In this document: positions 22,392-30,626 of the stretch, in pieces | Numbering within the stretch: position 1 is the stretch's first letter | Layout: the number at the start of each line of letters is the position of its first letter | Virus record (IMG/VR): IMGVR_UViG_3300027741_000082 | Coordinates: 1-54,627 of that record | Length of the DNA stretch: 54,627 nucleotides | Strand: one strand, 5' to 3' | Source: a virus | Notes under the pieces: generated by a model | What the model saw: the letters and a program-made list of their open reading frames with translations, nothing else | Databases searched by the model: none | Told to the model about the DNA's origin: nothing | Position numbers and translations under genes: made by a program

Positions 22392-23303
22392 ATGACCGAT
22401 GCAATCGTAGCCTTTGAAGGATGGGACCGGTCCCAAGGTTGGGGACTGGGCGCATTTGGCACGGATGCGATTGCTATCGGTCTGGCTACCGGTGATGTAG
22501 CTTCGTCAGCTACTATTGTTGCAGATGCTAACGTCAGTCCAACTGGCGTTGAGGCAACAGCAAGTGTGGGCTCCGTTGTAGCGGTAGTTGATGTCAGCAT
22601 CAATCTGACGGGAGTATCAGCTACGGGGGATGTGGCATCCTCCGCCACAGTTACGGCAGATGCCAATGTTAGCCCAACCGGCCTTTCTTCCACTGGAAGT
22701 GTGGGCTCTGCTACGGTCACGGCAGATGCCAATGTTAGCCCAACGGGGGTTGAGGCAACAGGTGGTATTGGGACAGTTGATTTTATACTGAGCCCCAATA
22801 TCAGTCCAACAGGGGTTTCTGCTACTGGGGATGTTGCGTCTTCTGCCACGGTTACTGCGGATGCTAATGTCAGTCCAACGGGCCTTACTTCTACGGGAAG
22901 TGTGGGCTCTACTACTGTTACTGCGGATGCAAATGTCAGTCCGACCGGTATCGAAGCCACTGGATACATTGGAACAGTTGACTTCATCCAGAGTCCAAAT
23001 GTTTCTGTAACGGGTGTGTCTGGGTCGGGTTCGGCAGGACAGGTAGACATTACCTCGGTCAACTTGATTGATGTAACGGGTCTATCTGCGACAGGTAGTG
23101 CTGGCTCAGTCACCATCATAGCAGATGCAAATGTCAGTCTTGCGGGGGTTTCCGCAATAGGGTATGGTGGGCAAGTTCTCGTTTGGGGGAATGTCGTTCC
23201 TAATCAAACGCCTAGTTGGACACAAGTGGTCCCAAGTGGAAGCCCTGCTTGGACCCCCACCTCTCCATCTCAGACCCCCAACTGGATTCAGATTGCCGCG
23301 TAG
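22392..23303 (+). CDS. repeat protein, putative tail fibre or surface protein
   Basis: A 303-residue protein made of about ten 22-24-residue beta repeats built around G(V/L)xATGxxGSxTV and TADANVSPTG. A block of three different repeats is itself duplicated (about 22613-22812 and 22813-23013). The copies differ mainly at silent sites. The C-terminus has a W-rich tail (TPSWTQVV, SPAWTPTS, TPNWIQIA). The fold is probably a beta solenoid or trimeric fibre. The same ATGxxGSVxV motif ends the small gene at 27609. Confidence 0.65.
   Translation: MTDAIVAFEGWDRSQGWGLGAFGTDAIAIGLATGDVASSATIVADANVSPTGVEATASVGSVVAVVDVSINLTGVSATGDVASSATVTADANVSPTGLSSTGSVGSATVTADANVSPTGVEATGGIGTVDFILSPNISPTGVSATGDVASSATVTADANVSPTGLTSTGSVGSTTVTADANVSPTGIEATGYIGTVDFIQSPNVSVTGVSGSGSAGQVDITSVNLIDVTGLSATGSAGSVTIIADANVSLAGVSAIGYGGQVLVWGNVVPNQTPSWTQVVPSGSPAWTPTSPSQTPNWIQIAA
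22613..23013 (+). repeat. two copies of a three-unit block, about 200 bp each
   Basis: The first copy runs VSATGDVASSATV ... TGGIGTVDFILSPN and the second VSATGDVASSATV ... TGYIGTVDFIQSPN. They are the same in protein at most positions but diverged at third codon positions. Boundaries are approximate. Confidence 0.75.
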
Positions 23304-23314
23304 GAGGCAGATAA

Positions 23315-25228
23315 ATGGCTAGCACTTATTCAACGAATCTTGGTCTCGAACTCATAGGGACGGGCGATCAGTCCGGTACATGGGGTGCTACAACCAATAC
23401 TAACCTCGGCACTCTGCTGGAAGAAGCAATCGGCGGGTATGTAACTCAAGCTATTACAGACGGCTCGGCGGCGACTACCACGATCACAATCCCCAACGGT
23501 GCTTCGGGTGTAGCGCGAAACATGTTCATTGAGATGACAGGCGCGTTGACGTATGCCACAACTAGCTTGATTGTTCCTGCCAAGGAAAAAATGTATTTTG
23601 TTTACAACAACACCTCCGGTGGTTTTGCTGTAACCGTGAAAGTGTCGGGTCAGACGGGGATACTCGTCCCCAATGGGAAGAAGGTAGTACTAACGTGTAA
23701 CGGCACAGACATCGTAGAGGCGCATACCGCTATCGTTGGCAATGCCACAATGGGTGGAACCCTCGGTGTAACGGGCGCGACTACTCTTAGTTCAACCCTC
23801 GGTGTAACGGGCGCGACTACTCTTAGTTCAACCCTCGGTGTAACGGGCGCGACTACTCTTAGTTCAACCCTCGGTGTAACGGGTATAACGACTGTTGCCG
23901 CGGGTAGCGCAGCACTCCCTGCCATTGTATCAACCACCGGCACAGCCGACACTGGTTTGTGGTTCCCCGCCGCCGATACAGTTGCGGCAAGTACGGGCGG
24001 CACTGAACGCATTCGTATCGACTCCAGCGGCAACGTGGGGATTGGGACAAGTTCGCCAAGCGCATCAGCAAAATTGACTCTTGCCGGGACATCAACAAAC
24101 TCAGCACTGCTTGTTTACAATAACACTGCTGCCGCTAATACAGGACTTTTTGGTTCTGTAGCAGCAATAACAGGTTCGGGAACTAGCAATGACCTTGCCA
24201 TTGGGGCGTTTGGTTCGTCCAACATGACGTTCTATACAAATGCTACCGAACGTATGCGCATCGACACCAGCGGCAACGTAGGGATTGGGACAAGTTCGCC
24301 AAGCACAAAGTTTACAGTAAGCGGAACACAAACAATCCGCGGCGCAGGAACTGATAACGGCATTTATACATGCCTTTATATGGACGAAAACACTGCACCA
24401 TACACAAGTACCTTTGCTGGTTATACGCTATCCCTAAACACTGGCAACAACAGCGCAAGAACATCAAGACTTTACATCGACCCCAGCGGCAACGTAGGGA
24501 TTGGGACAAATTCGCCGGGGGCTTTACTTCATGTAGGAACCACAACCGCAAAAATTAGGATTGGCGCAACTGCTGGTAGCGAATACTTGGATATTTCTAG
24601 GGATAGTGCAACTGGAAATATAATTTATAACGCCGCGCAAACCAGTTTCGGCACTCACAATTTTCAAATTGCTGGCATTGAAGCAATGCGCATCGACACC
24701 AGCGGCTATCTGCTGGTTGGTTGCACTTCTATTCCAAATGTAGGTATAGCAGGTCAATATGGTTTTTCTTCTTCTGTATCTGAAGTAGTCATTTCTAAAA
24801 ATACTTCAGGAAGTACACCTGCTATATATATCAGAACTAGTGCTGGTGCATCAAAAACACCAATAACTTTTTATAATGATACTTCACAAGTCGGTAGCAT
24901 TACCACGTCGACAACAGCAACGGCTTACAATACATCATCTGATCATCGCTTGAAAGAAAACGTGCATCCCATGACAACTGGGCTGGCGACAATCAGCGCG
25001 TTAAAGCCTGTCACATATGATTGGATTGGCGGTGATGAAAAAGGAGAAGGTTTTATTGCCCATGAATTGCAAGAGATTGTTCCTCTTGCGGTTTTTGGCA
25101 AAAAAGACGCAGTTGATGCTGATGGCAAACCTAAATATCAAGGCGTAGACTACAGCAAAATTGTTGTTCACCTCGTCGCCGCTATCAAAGAACTATCCGC
25201 AAAAGTTACCGCACTGGAGTCAAAATAA
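23315..25228 (+). CDS. tail fibre/spike with C-terminal S74 chaperone domain
   Basis: A 637-residue host-recognition protein. The N-terminus STNLGLELIGTGDQSGTWG is a common virion-anchoring start. The centre contains SGNVGIGTSSP repeats (about 240, 330, 395), typical of trimeric fibre stalks. The C-terminus has SDHRLKEN near residue 541 and a coiled coil (HLVAAIKELSAKVTALESK), the Peptidase_S74 intramolecular chaperone that cuts itself off after trimer folding. Three perfect 36-bp repeats lie at 23759-23866. Confidence 0.85.
   Translation: MASTYSTNLGLELIGTGDQSGTWGATTNTNLGTLLEEAIGGYVTQAITDGSAATTTITIPNGASGVARNMFIEMTGALTYATTSLIVPAKEKMYFVYNNTSGGFAVTVKVSGQTGILVPNGKKVVLTCNGTDIVEAHTAIVGNATMGGTLGVTGATTLSSTLGVTGATTLSSTLGVTGATTLSSTLGVTGITTVAAGSAALPAIVSTTGTADTGLWFPAADTVAASTGGTERIRIDSSGNVGIGTSSPSASAKLTLAGTSTNSALLVYNNTAAANTGLFGSVAAITGSGTSNDLAIGAFGSSNMTFYTNATERMRIDTSGNVGIGTSSPSTKFTVSGTQTIRGAGTDNGIYTCLYMDENTAPYTSTFAGYTLSLNTGNNSARTSRLYIDPSGNVGIGTNSPGALLHVGTTTAKIRIGATAGSEYLDISRDSATGNIIYNAAQTSFGTHNFQIAGIEAMRIDTSGYLLVGCTSIPNVGIAGQYGFSSSVSEVVISKNTSGSTPAIYIRTSAGASKTPITFYNDTSQVGSITTSTTATAYNTSSDHRLKENVHPMTTGLATISALKPVTYDWIGGDEKGEGFIAHELQEIVPLAVFGKKDAVDADGKPKYQGVDYSKIVVHLVAAIKELSAKVTALESK
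23759..23866 (+). repeat. three identical 36-bp units in the fibre gene
   Basis: Perfect tandem copies encode TLGVTGATTLSS, followed by a partial fourth. No silent differences are present, so the expansion is recent or kept identical by conversion. Confidence 0.9.
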
Positions 25229-25560
25229 TGTCCAATACTTACACTTGGTCCTTCCCAACGCTGTCGGCCTACCCTTCTTATGAAGGCGAAACTGACGTTG
25301 TGTTCACTGTGCATTGGGTAATGAATGGCACTGATGGCAATGGTCATTCCGGTTCTGTCTATGGCACGGTAGGCGTGACATATGCCGATGGTAGCCCATT
25401 CACGCCCTATGCTGATTTGACCGAAGCGCAGGTCACTGCATGGGTTATTGAAAGTCTCGGTGCAGAGCGCGTTGCTGAACTGGAAACCAGCATTGACAAT
25501 CAGATCCAGCAACAGGTATCACCTACCGTTGTCGACTTGCCTCCACCTTGGGCGGCTTAA
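25228..25560 (+). CDS. fibre-associated conserved phage protein
   Basis: A 110-residue protein overlapping the fibre stop by one base. TYTWSFPTLSAYPSYEGETDVVFTVHW, then GSVYGTVGVTYAD and FTPYADLTEAQVTAWV is a family I recall as DUF7936, always close to tail fibres. It may be a fibre assembly chaperone or minor tail protein. The ending DLPPPWAA is proline rich. Confidence 0.7.
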   Translation: MSNTYTWSFPTLSAYPSYEGETDVVFTVHWVMNGTDGNGHSGSVYGTVGVTYADGSPFTPYADLTEAQVTAWVIESLGAERVAELETSIDNQIQQQVSPTVVDLPPPWAA

Positions 25561-25578
25561 CCAAGAGGAAGAAAGACT

Positions 25579-25752
25579 ATGAAAGTTACACTGGAATTTA
25601 CCGTCGACGAAGTAAACTATGTGCTGATGTCTCTGTCACAACGTCCGTTTGGGGAAGTGGTAGACCTTATTGCAAAGGTTAAATCTTCGGCACAATCACA
25701 GCTACAGGCTTCCGACTTGGTTGCCCCTATTGAGACTTCGACTACTCAATAA
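25579..25752 (+). CDS. small hypothetical protein downstream of the fibre
   Basis: A 57-residue protein starting MKVTLEFTVDEVNYVLMSLS after AGAGGAAGAAAGACT. It reads strand, long helix and disordered end, like a small chaperone or regulator (VLMSLSQRPFGEVVDLIAKVK). It has no known family but similar small genes stand after fibre genes in other phages. Stop 25750-25752, nine bases before the next gene. Confidence 0.65.
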   Translation: MKVTLEFTVDEVNYVLMSLSQRPFGEVVDLIAKVKSSAQSQLQASDLVAPIETSTTQ

Positions 25753-25761
25753 AGGACAGAC

Positions 25762-27609
25762 ATGCCTTTTCAGAAACTCCAGTTTCGTCCCGGCGTTATT
25801 CGTGATGTCACAGGATACACAAACGAGGGCGGTTGGTTTGACTGCAACCTTGTGCGTTTCCGCTTGGGGTTTCCGGAAACAATTGGCGGCTGGGAAAAAC
25901 TATCAAGCAGCACCTTTCTCGGGTCTGCTCGAACCCTTTTGGCGTGGGTAACCCTTAACGGTAACAATTACCTTTCTCTTGGGACCAACCTAAAGTTCTA
26001 TGTTGAGAAGAGCGGTGGGTATTATGACATTACCCCAATCCGTAGAACCGTTGTCCTCAATGGGGCGTTCACCGCCACAAACGGACTCTCCACAATTGTG
26101 GTAGCTGATACAAGCCATGGGTGTGTTGACAAAGACTACGTTACCTTTAGTGGTGCTACTTCTCTTGGTGGGAATGTTACTGCTACCGTCCTCAATGCTG
26201 AGTACCAGATTACTTACATTGATCCAAACAGCTATAGCATCACAGTCCCTGTGACTGCCAATGGTTCCGATACAGGTCATGGCGGCACGACCATTACTGC
26301 GGCCTACCAGATCAATACGGGTCTTGATACCCAAGTTGGTGGTGTCGGCTGGGGTTCGGGTACATGGGGCCGTGGAACGTGGGGCTCTGGTACTACCGTC
26401 ACGGTTGGTAACACCCTTCGGCTGTGGTCACAAGACAACTATGGCGAAGACCTTCTCTTCAACGTCAGAAACGGCGGGGTCTACTATTGGTATGGTGGTG
26501 GGAGTATCACAACCAGAGCAGTTACCCTAAGCTCGTTGTCCACGGACACCTCTACACCCGATGTTGTTACCCAAATCATGGTCTCGGACCGTGATCGACA
26601 CGTCATTGCTTTTGGTTCAAACATGGGTGGGGGAGGATCTCAAGACCCCCTGCTTGTTCGGTTCAGCGATGGGGAAGATCCCTTCACTTGGTATCCTTCT
26701 GCCACCAATACCGCTGGAGATCTTCGCATTGGTTCAGGGACCAAGATCGTTAAAGCCGTTGAAACTAAGCGCGAAATCGTCATCTTCTCGGATACTGCCG
26801 TTTACTCCATGCAGTATCTTGGTCCGCCATACACCTTCGGCTTACAGCAGCTTGCCGCAAATACCACAATCATGGGGTATAATTCCGCAGTAGCTGTCGA
26901 TGACGCTGTCTTCTGGATGGGTCATAGTAACTTTTATGTTTATGCCGGTCAGACTCAGCCGTTGCCCTGCCCTATTCAGTCGTACGTGTTTAACGATTTC
27001 AATACTGCTCAATCCGACAAGGTCTTTGCGTATCTGACGGCCCAGTTTAATGAGGTCAGTTGGCTCTACCCTTCTGCAAACTCAAGTGAAAATGACCGTT
27101 ATGTAACCTATAACTACATCGATAAGGTATGGTCGTACGGGATACTAGCTCGTACAGCATGGCTAGATGATGGTGTTCGTCAACTTTCGATAGCTGCTGG
27201 TACAGATAATTACCTCTATAATCACGAATACGGAACGGATGATGGGAGCACAACTCCACCTTCTGCGTTGAATGCTTACATCGAAGCTTCTCCGGTTGAC
27301 ATTGCTGATGGGGATAAGTTCTCTTTTGTTCGTCGTATTGTTCCTGATCTGAAGTTTTTTAACTCAACGAGCAGCCCCGAAGTTTCCGTCATCTTGAAAA
27401 CCCAGAATTATACGGGTTCAAACTACGCCAGTGGTTCAAGTTCCGCGGTTGATCGAACATCAACTACTCCGGTGGATCAGTACACCAACGTGGCAAACGT
27501 CCGTGTACGCGGTCGCTCCCTGATCTTCCGTATTGAAAGCAATAAGGTCGGTACTCGATGGGGTCTTGGTTCTCCTCGTATTGAGGTCAGGCCTGATGGG
27601 GGTCGCTGA
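25762..27609 (+). CDS. large beta-rich tail hub/stabilisation protein
   Basis: A 615-residue protein starting MPFQKLQFRPGVIRDVTGYT. The opening F.PGV.RD.T.Y.NEGGW.D...VRFR.G.PE..GGW is a strong podophage signature for the large tail nozzle or packaged-DNA stabilising protein (comparable to P22 gp10 or T7 gp12). The rest is beta-propeller-like with many W and G. It ends on TGATGG coupled to the next gene. Confidence 0.75.
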   Translation: MPFQKLQFRPGVIRDVTGYTNEGGWFDCNLVRFRLGFPETIGGWEKLSSSTFLGSARTLLAWVTLNGNNYLSLGTNLKFYVEKSGGYYDITPIRRTVVLNGAFTATNGLSTIVVADTSHGCVDKDYVTFSGATSLGGNVTATVLNAEYQITYIDPNSYSITVPVTANGSDTGHGGTTITAAYQINTGLDTQVGGVGWGSGTWGRGTWGSGTTVTVGNTLRLWSQDNYGEDLLFNVRNGGVYYWYGGGSITTRAVTLSSLSTDTSTPDVVTQIMVSDRDRHVIAFGSNMGGGGSQDPLLVRFSDGEDPFTWYPSATNTAGDLRIGSGTKIVKAVETKREIVIFSDTAVYSMQYLGPPYTFGLQQLAANTTIMGYNSAVAVDDAVFWMGHSNFYVYAGQTQPLPCPIQSYVFNDFNTAQSDKVFAYLTAQFNEVSWLYPSANSSENDRYVTYNYIDKVWSYGILARTAWLDDGVRQLSIAAGTDNYLYNHEYGTDDGSTTPPSALNAYIEASPVDIADGDKFSFVRRIVPDLKFFNSTSSPEVSVILKTQNYTGSNYASGSSSAVDRTSTTPVDQYTNVANVRVRGRSLIFRIESNKVGTRWGLGSPRIEVRPDGGR

Positions 27610-27905
27610 TGGATTACCGTAGCGTATTTCCAACATTCCCCCGACCTCCCGGAGAGTACGATTCCAGATACTTTCAAGATGTCGTTAGAGCATTGGATGC
27701 TCTTGTTGTGGCTATCAGAAACCCCGGAGAAGGTCGTCAAACAACAATCGTTTTGACAAACCTTCAGGGGGATGAATATGGGTTGGAACAGGGTACTATT
27801 TTTCAAGTTGCGGGTGCTCTTCGTATCCCTCAACTTAATTCGGCATATGTTAGAGGTCTTTCCGCCACAGGGACAATTGGTTCCGTTTCAGTTACGACCG
27901 TATGA
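27609..27905 (+). CDS. small tail protein with one repeat motif
   Basis: A 98-residue protein overlapping the preceding stop by one base. The N-terminal half has RSVFPTFPRPPGEYDSRYFQDVVRALDALVV, a known short phage module. The C-terminus VRGLSATGTIGSVSVTTV is a single copy of the motif that is repeated about ten times in 22392-23303. The gene ends in ATGA, overlapping the micro-gene at 27902. Confidence 0.65.
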   Translation: MDYRSVFPTFPRPPGEYDSRYFQDVVRALDALVVAIRNPGEGRQTTIVLTNLQGDEYGLEQGTIFQVAGALRIPQLNSAYVRGLSATGTIGSVSVTTV

Positions 27906-27991
27906 CTTGTCTTTTAGGTAACAAACAGGTATGTTCACATTTGCCAGTATCAGGCTCTGGCCCTGCCAAATGTGAACATTTCGTATCGTAG
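27902..27991 (+). CDS. 29-residue Cys/His micro-protein candidate
   Basis: ATG overlaps the preceding TGA by four bases. The frame encodes 29 residues starting MTCLLGNKQVCSHLP and ending KCEHFVS, with C3, C11, H13, C24 and H26. Two C-x-H pairs could bind one zinc. The stop TAG overlaps the AGGA ribosome site of the following gene. Its codons form a near-perfect inverted repeat (27931-27979), so it may also act as an RNA hairpin. It is either a real micro-gene or a structured leader. Confidence 0.5.
   Translation: MTCLLGNKQVCSHLPVSGSGPAKCEHFVS
27931..27979 (+). repeat. inverted repeat with 17-base arms
   Basis: ATGTTCACATTTGCCAG pairs with CTGCCAAATGTGAACAT (16 of 17 positions) around a 15-base loop. 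It stands immediately before the ribosome site for the 28002 gene and could modulate its translation. Confidence 0.75.
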
Positions 27992-28001
27992 GAACGCATC
28001 T

Positions 28002-29639
28002 ATGCAGGGTATTGCAGCACTCAATCCAGCTAGCCCAGTTCAGCCCTATACGCAGAATGACTTCAAGCGTATTGCTAATACTGTTGGAACATTTTACGAG
28101 AATCTGGATCCAGAGAAAAAGAAGGCCTTGTCCGGTTTGGCGGATGAGATTGCGGCACTGCCTCTTCAGAAATTGAAAGTTTTTGACCAGCTTCTCAACT
28201 TCCTTGAACAACATGCCAACCGTTATCCTGAGGTTGTTGATGAACTTGTTCGTAATGGGGCTGTTGACGAAGGTGATATGCCAGCAGAATACAGCCCGCC
28301 TATTTTTGCAACCATCCATGCCATGGTCCGCGAATCAATAAATAAGGCCAGCAGCTCTGCAAAGAAGTTTGCAAAAGGCGGTCTTGCCTCCGTAAAGGAA
28401 TCTGCAAAGCGCGTTCAGGCTGCGGGTCGAGGCGAAGATAAAATCCTTGCCCACATTACTCCTGCCGAAGCAGAGCTCCTGAAGGCTCGAGGGGGATCTG
28501 GCGACATCAATCCTGCAACGGGTTTGCCTGAATATGGGTGGCTGAAAAGTATTGGCAAGCTTCTTGGTTTTGCTGCTCCTATTATTGGTACTGTCGTCGG
28601 CGGCATGGTTGGCATGCCGTTCCTTGGCGCAGTAGTTGGCGGCGGTCTCGGTGGTCTTGCCAGTGGTGGCGGTGTTAAAGGCGCATTGATGGGTGCCGCC
28701 ATGGGCGGTATCGGATCGCTGGCATTTGGTGGTCTCAGCAACGTGTTGAGCGGCAGCGGAACCTTTATGGAAGGTGTAACTGGTGCGCTTCCTTCCTACC
28801 TCGGTGGAACGGGCGAAAGCTTTGGTGGAACCCTGTTTGGAAGTGGGGCCTCCGGCGGTACGGGCATGAGTGGGTCTTATGCTCTGGAAACCGCTACAAA
28901 TGCCAAAGGCGTAGCTGGTGGCGATCTTACGGATTTGCAGAACAGCCTTCCTACTGAAGGCCCCAGAACGGTAACTCCGGGAACCGGTGGGGCAAGTCCA
29001 ACAATTTCACCTAGTTCAACAGCATCCAAAGGGGTAAGTTTCTTGGACGATCCAATGAAGTGGATCAAAACAAATCCGGGTACGGCCCTTGCCTTGGGCG
29101 GTGGAGCATTGCTCGCAGCAAACGCTCTAGGGGGAGAGAAAAAGGCTCCAGCCTCTCTTGCTGCAAGTCATCCTGACCTTACGCAATCAGAGCGTCAGGC
29201 TAAGTACCCATGGACCGTGGTCGACTCCAGTAAGTTCGTTAGCAACTATACCCCAGCAGCTAAAGTTCCAGAATATAGTTGGCAGCAGGGTGTTTATAGC
29301 TCTCCGAACTTCCCTCAGACGGGGGGTGTTGCCCAGAACGTGGCTTCAGCTCAACCAAGTAACCAGCAGATGCCTCCCCCACAATCATATGTTATCCCTC
29401 AGGGAGCATATTCTACCCCACAGTTTACTCGGGCTGCAACCGGTGGAATCATGGATGCAAGGACTGGGGGCCACCTTAATGGGCCGGGCACTGGAAAAAG
29501 TGATTCGATCCCTGCAAAGCTATCAGATGGTGAGTTTGTAATGACTGCCAAAGCCGTTCGTGGAGCTGGTGGCGGAGACCGCATGAAGGGTGCAAAGAAA
29601 ATGTACGAACTCATGCATAAATTTGAACGGGTGGCATAA
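28002..29639 (+). CDS. ejection-type internal virion protein with glycine-rich membrane segment
   Basis: A 545-residue protein from ATG 28002 (AGGA nine bases upstream; the GTG at 27972 lacks one). The N-terminal third is helical. Residues about 190-260 form a glycine zipper (IIGTVVGGMVGMPFLGAVVGGG), suited to insertion into the host membrane. The C-terminus GPGTGKSDSIPAKLSDGEFVMTAKAVRG is a motif of tail-length and ejection proteins. It is the first of four large proteins that likely form the DNA-ejection conduit. Confidence 0.7.
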   Translation: MQGIAALNPASPVQPYTQNDFKRIANTVGTFYENLDPEKKKALSGLADEIAALPLQKLKVFDQLLNFLEQHANRYPEVVDELVRNGAVDEGDMPAEYSPPIFATIHAMVRESINKASSSAKKFAKGGLASVKESAKRVQAAGRGEDKILAHITPAEAELLKARGGSGDINPATGLPEYGWLKSIGKLLGFAAPIIGTVVGGMVGMPFLGAVVGGGLGGLASGGGVKGALMGAAMGGIGSLAFGGLSNVLSGSGTFMEGVTGALPSYLGGTGESFGGTLFGSGASGGTGMSGSYALETATNAKGVAGGDLTDLQNSLPTEGPRTVTPGTGGASPTISPSSTASKGVSFLDDPMKWIKTNPGTALALGGGALLAANALGGEKKAPASLAASHPDLTQSERQAKYPWTVVDSSKFVSNYTPAAKVPEYSWQQGVYSSPNFPQTGGVAQNVASAQPSNQQMPPPQSYVIPQGAYSTPQFTRAATGGIMDARTGGHLNGPGTGKSDSIPAKLSDGEFVMTAKAVRGAGGGDRMKGAKKMYELMHKFERVA

Positions 29640-29641
29640 CC

Positions 29642-30616
29642 ATGGTCGAGACAACAACCCAAGAATACATCACGAGGGAATCCCCCGAGATCGAAGCCTA
29701 TAAGCTCGGTCTTCTTGATGTTGCAAAAAAGGTTTCCGAACAGCCGGTTAAAATTCCGGGGATGGAAATTGCGGGGATGTCCCCGCAGCAGCAGGATGCT
29801 TTGCGGATGGCTTCTCAGGGTATTGGTGTCTACCAACCCTATATGAATCAGGCTTCGCAAAATTACGCTAATGCTTCTGCGGGATTTAGTGGACTGCCTC
29901 AATACGGTCAGGCCGCTATAAATTACGGGGTTGCTGGGGCTCAAGCCTATAATCCTCAATCTGCTACGGAATATATGAATCCGTATCAGGAGCAAGTTAC
30001 CCAGAACGCTATGAAGGAGATGCAGCGTCAGGCTCAGGTCCAGCAGCAGGGTCTTAATGCCCAAGCTGTTAAGTCTGGTGCTTTTGGCGGTAGCCGTCAG
30101 GGTGTTCAACAGACCGAGCTTGGTCGTAACCTGTACGATATCCAGTCTCAGCGCATCTTCCAAGACTATGCCAACAACTACAATCAGGCGCAGACGGCCT
30201 CAATGAATGCTTTCCAGAACCAACAAGCCCGCGCACAGCAAGTGGGTAACCTATCCTTGGGCGCAGGAAATCTGGCACAGGCTGGTGCAGCAGGATTGGC
30301 TGGCGTTGGTCAGCAGACCGCGAACCTTGGACAGCAGATGTCTGGCCTTGCTCAGGGAGACACTTCCTTCCTGTACAATATCGGTGAAAAACAACAGGCC
30401 TACCAGCAGAAGGTCAACGATGCGGCTCGTCAGACTGCTTTGCAGCAGCAGTACGAGCCTTATCAGCGCGTGTCGTTCCTAAGCGATATCTATAAAGGTG
30501 CGCCGTCTTCACAACAGACAATTAGTCAAACTGCTGCGCCGTCTCCATCGCTGGTTTCTCAGATTGGTGGGCTTGGTATCGCGGGCCTTTCTGCGTATAA
30601 CTTGTTTAACAAGTAA
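29642..30616 (+). CDS. glutamine-rich internal virion protein
   Basis: A 324-residue protein, rich in Q, A, N and Y, predicted mostly helical. The stretch NAMKEMQRQAQVQQQGLNAQAVKSGAFGGSRQ is a recurrent signature of podophage internal or ejection proteins (P22 gp7, gp20 or gp16 type in role). Starts two bases after the 28002 stop. The last 15 residues (GGLGIAGLSAYNLFNK) are hydrophobic and may be membrane-active. Confidence 0.7.
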   Translation: MVETTTQEYITRESPEIEAYKLGLLDVAKKVSEQPVKIPGMEIAGMSPQQQDALRMASQGIGVYQPYMNQASQNYANASAGFSGLPQYGQAAINYGVAGAQAYNPQSATEYMNPYQEQVTQNAMKEMQRQAQVQQQGLNAQAVKSGAFGGSRQGVQQTELGRNLYDIQSQRIFQDYANNYNQAQTASMNAFQNQQARAQQVGNLSLGAGNLAQAGAAGLAGVGQQTANLGQQMSGLAQGDTSFLYNIGEKQQAYQQKVNDAARQTALQQQYEPYQRVSFLSDIYKGAPSSQQTISQTAAPSPSLVSQIGGLGIAGLSAYNLFNK

Positions 30617-30626
30617 GGTTTAAGTG

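Noticed and set aside
22265-23119. 284-codon antisense frame opposite the repeat protein
   Set aside because: It is a mirror of the tandem repeats and gives only low-complexity V, P, T and A sequence.
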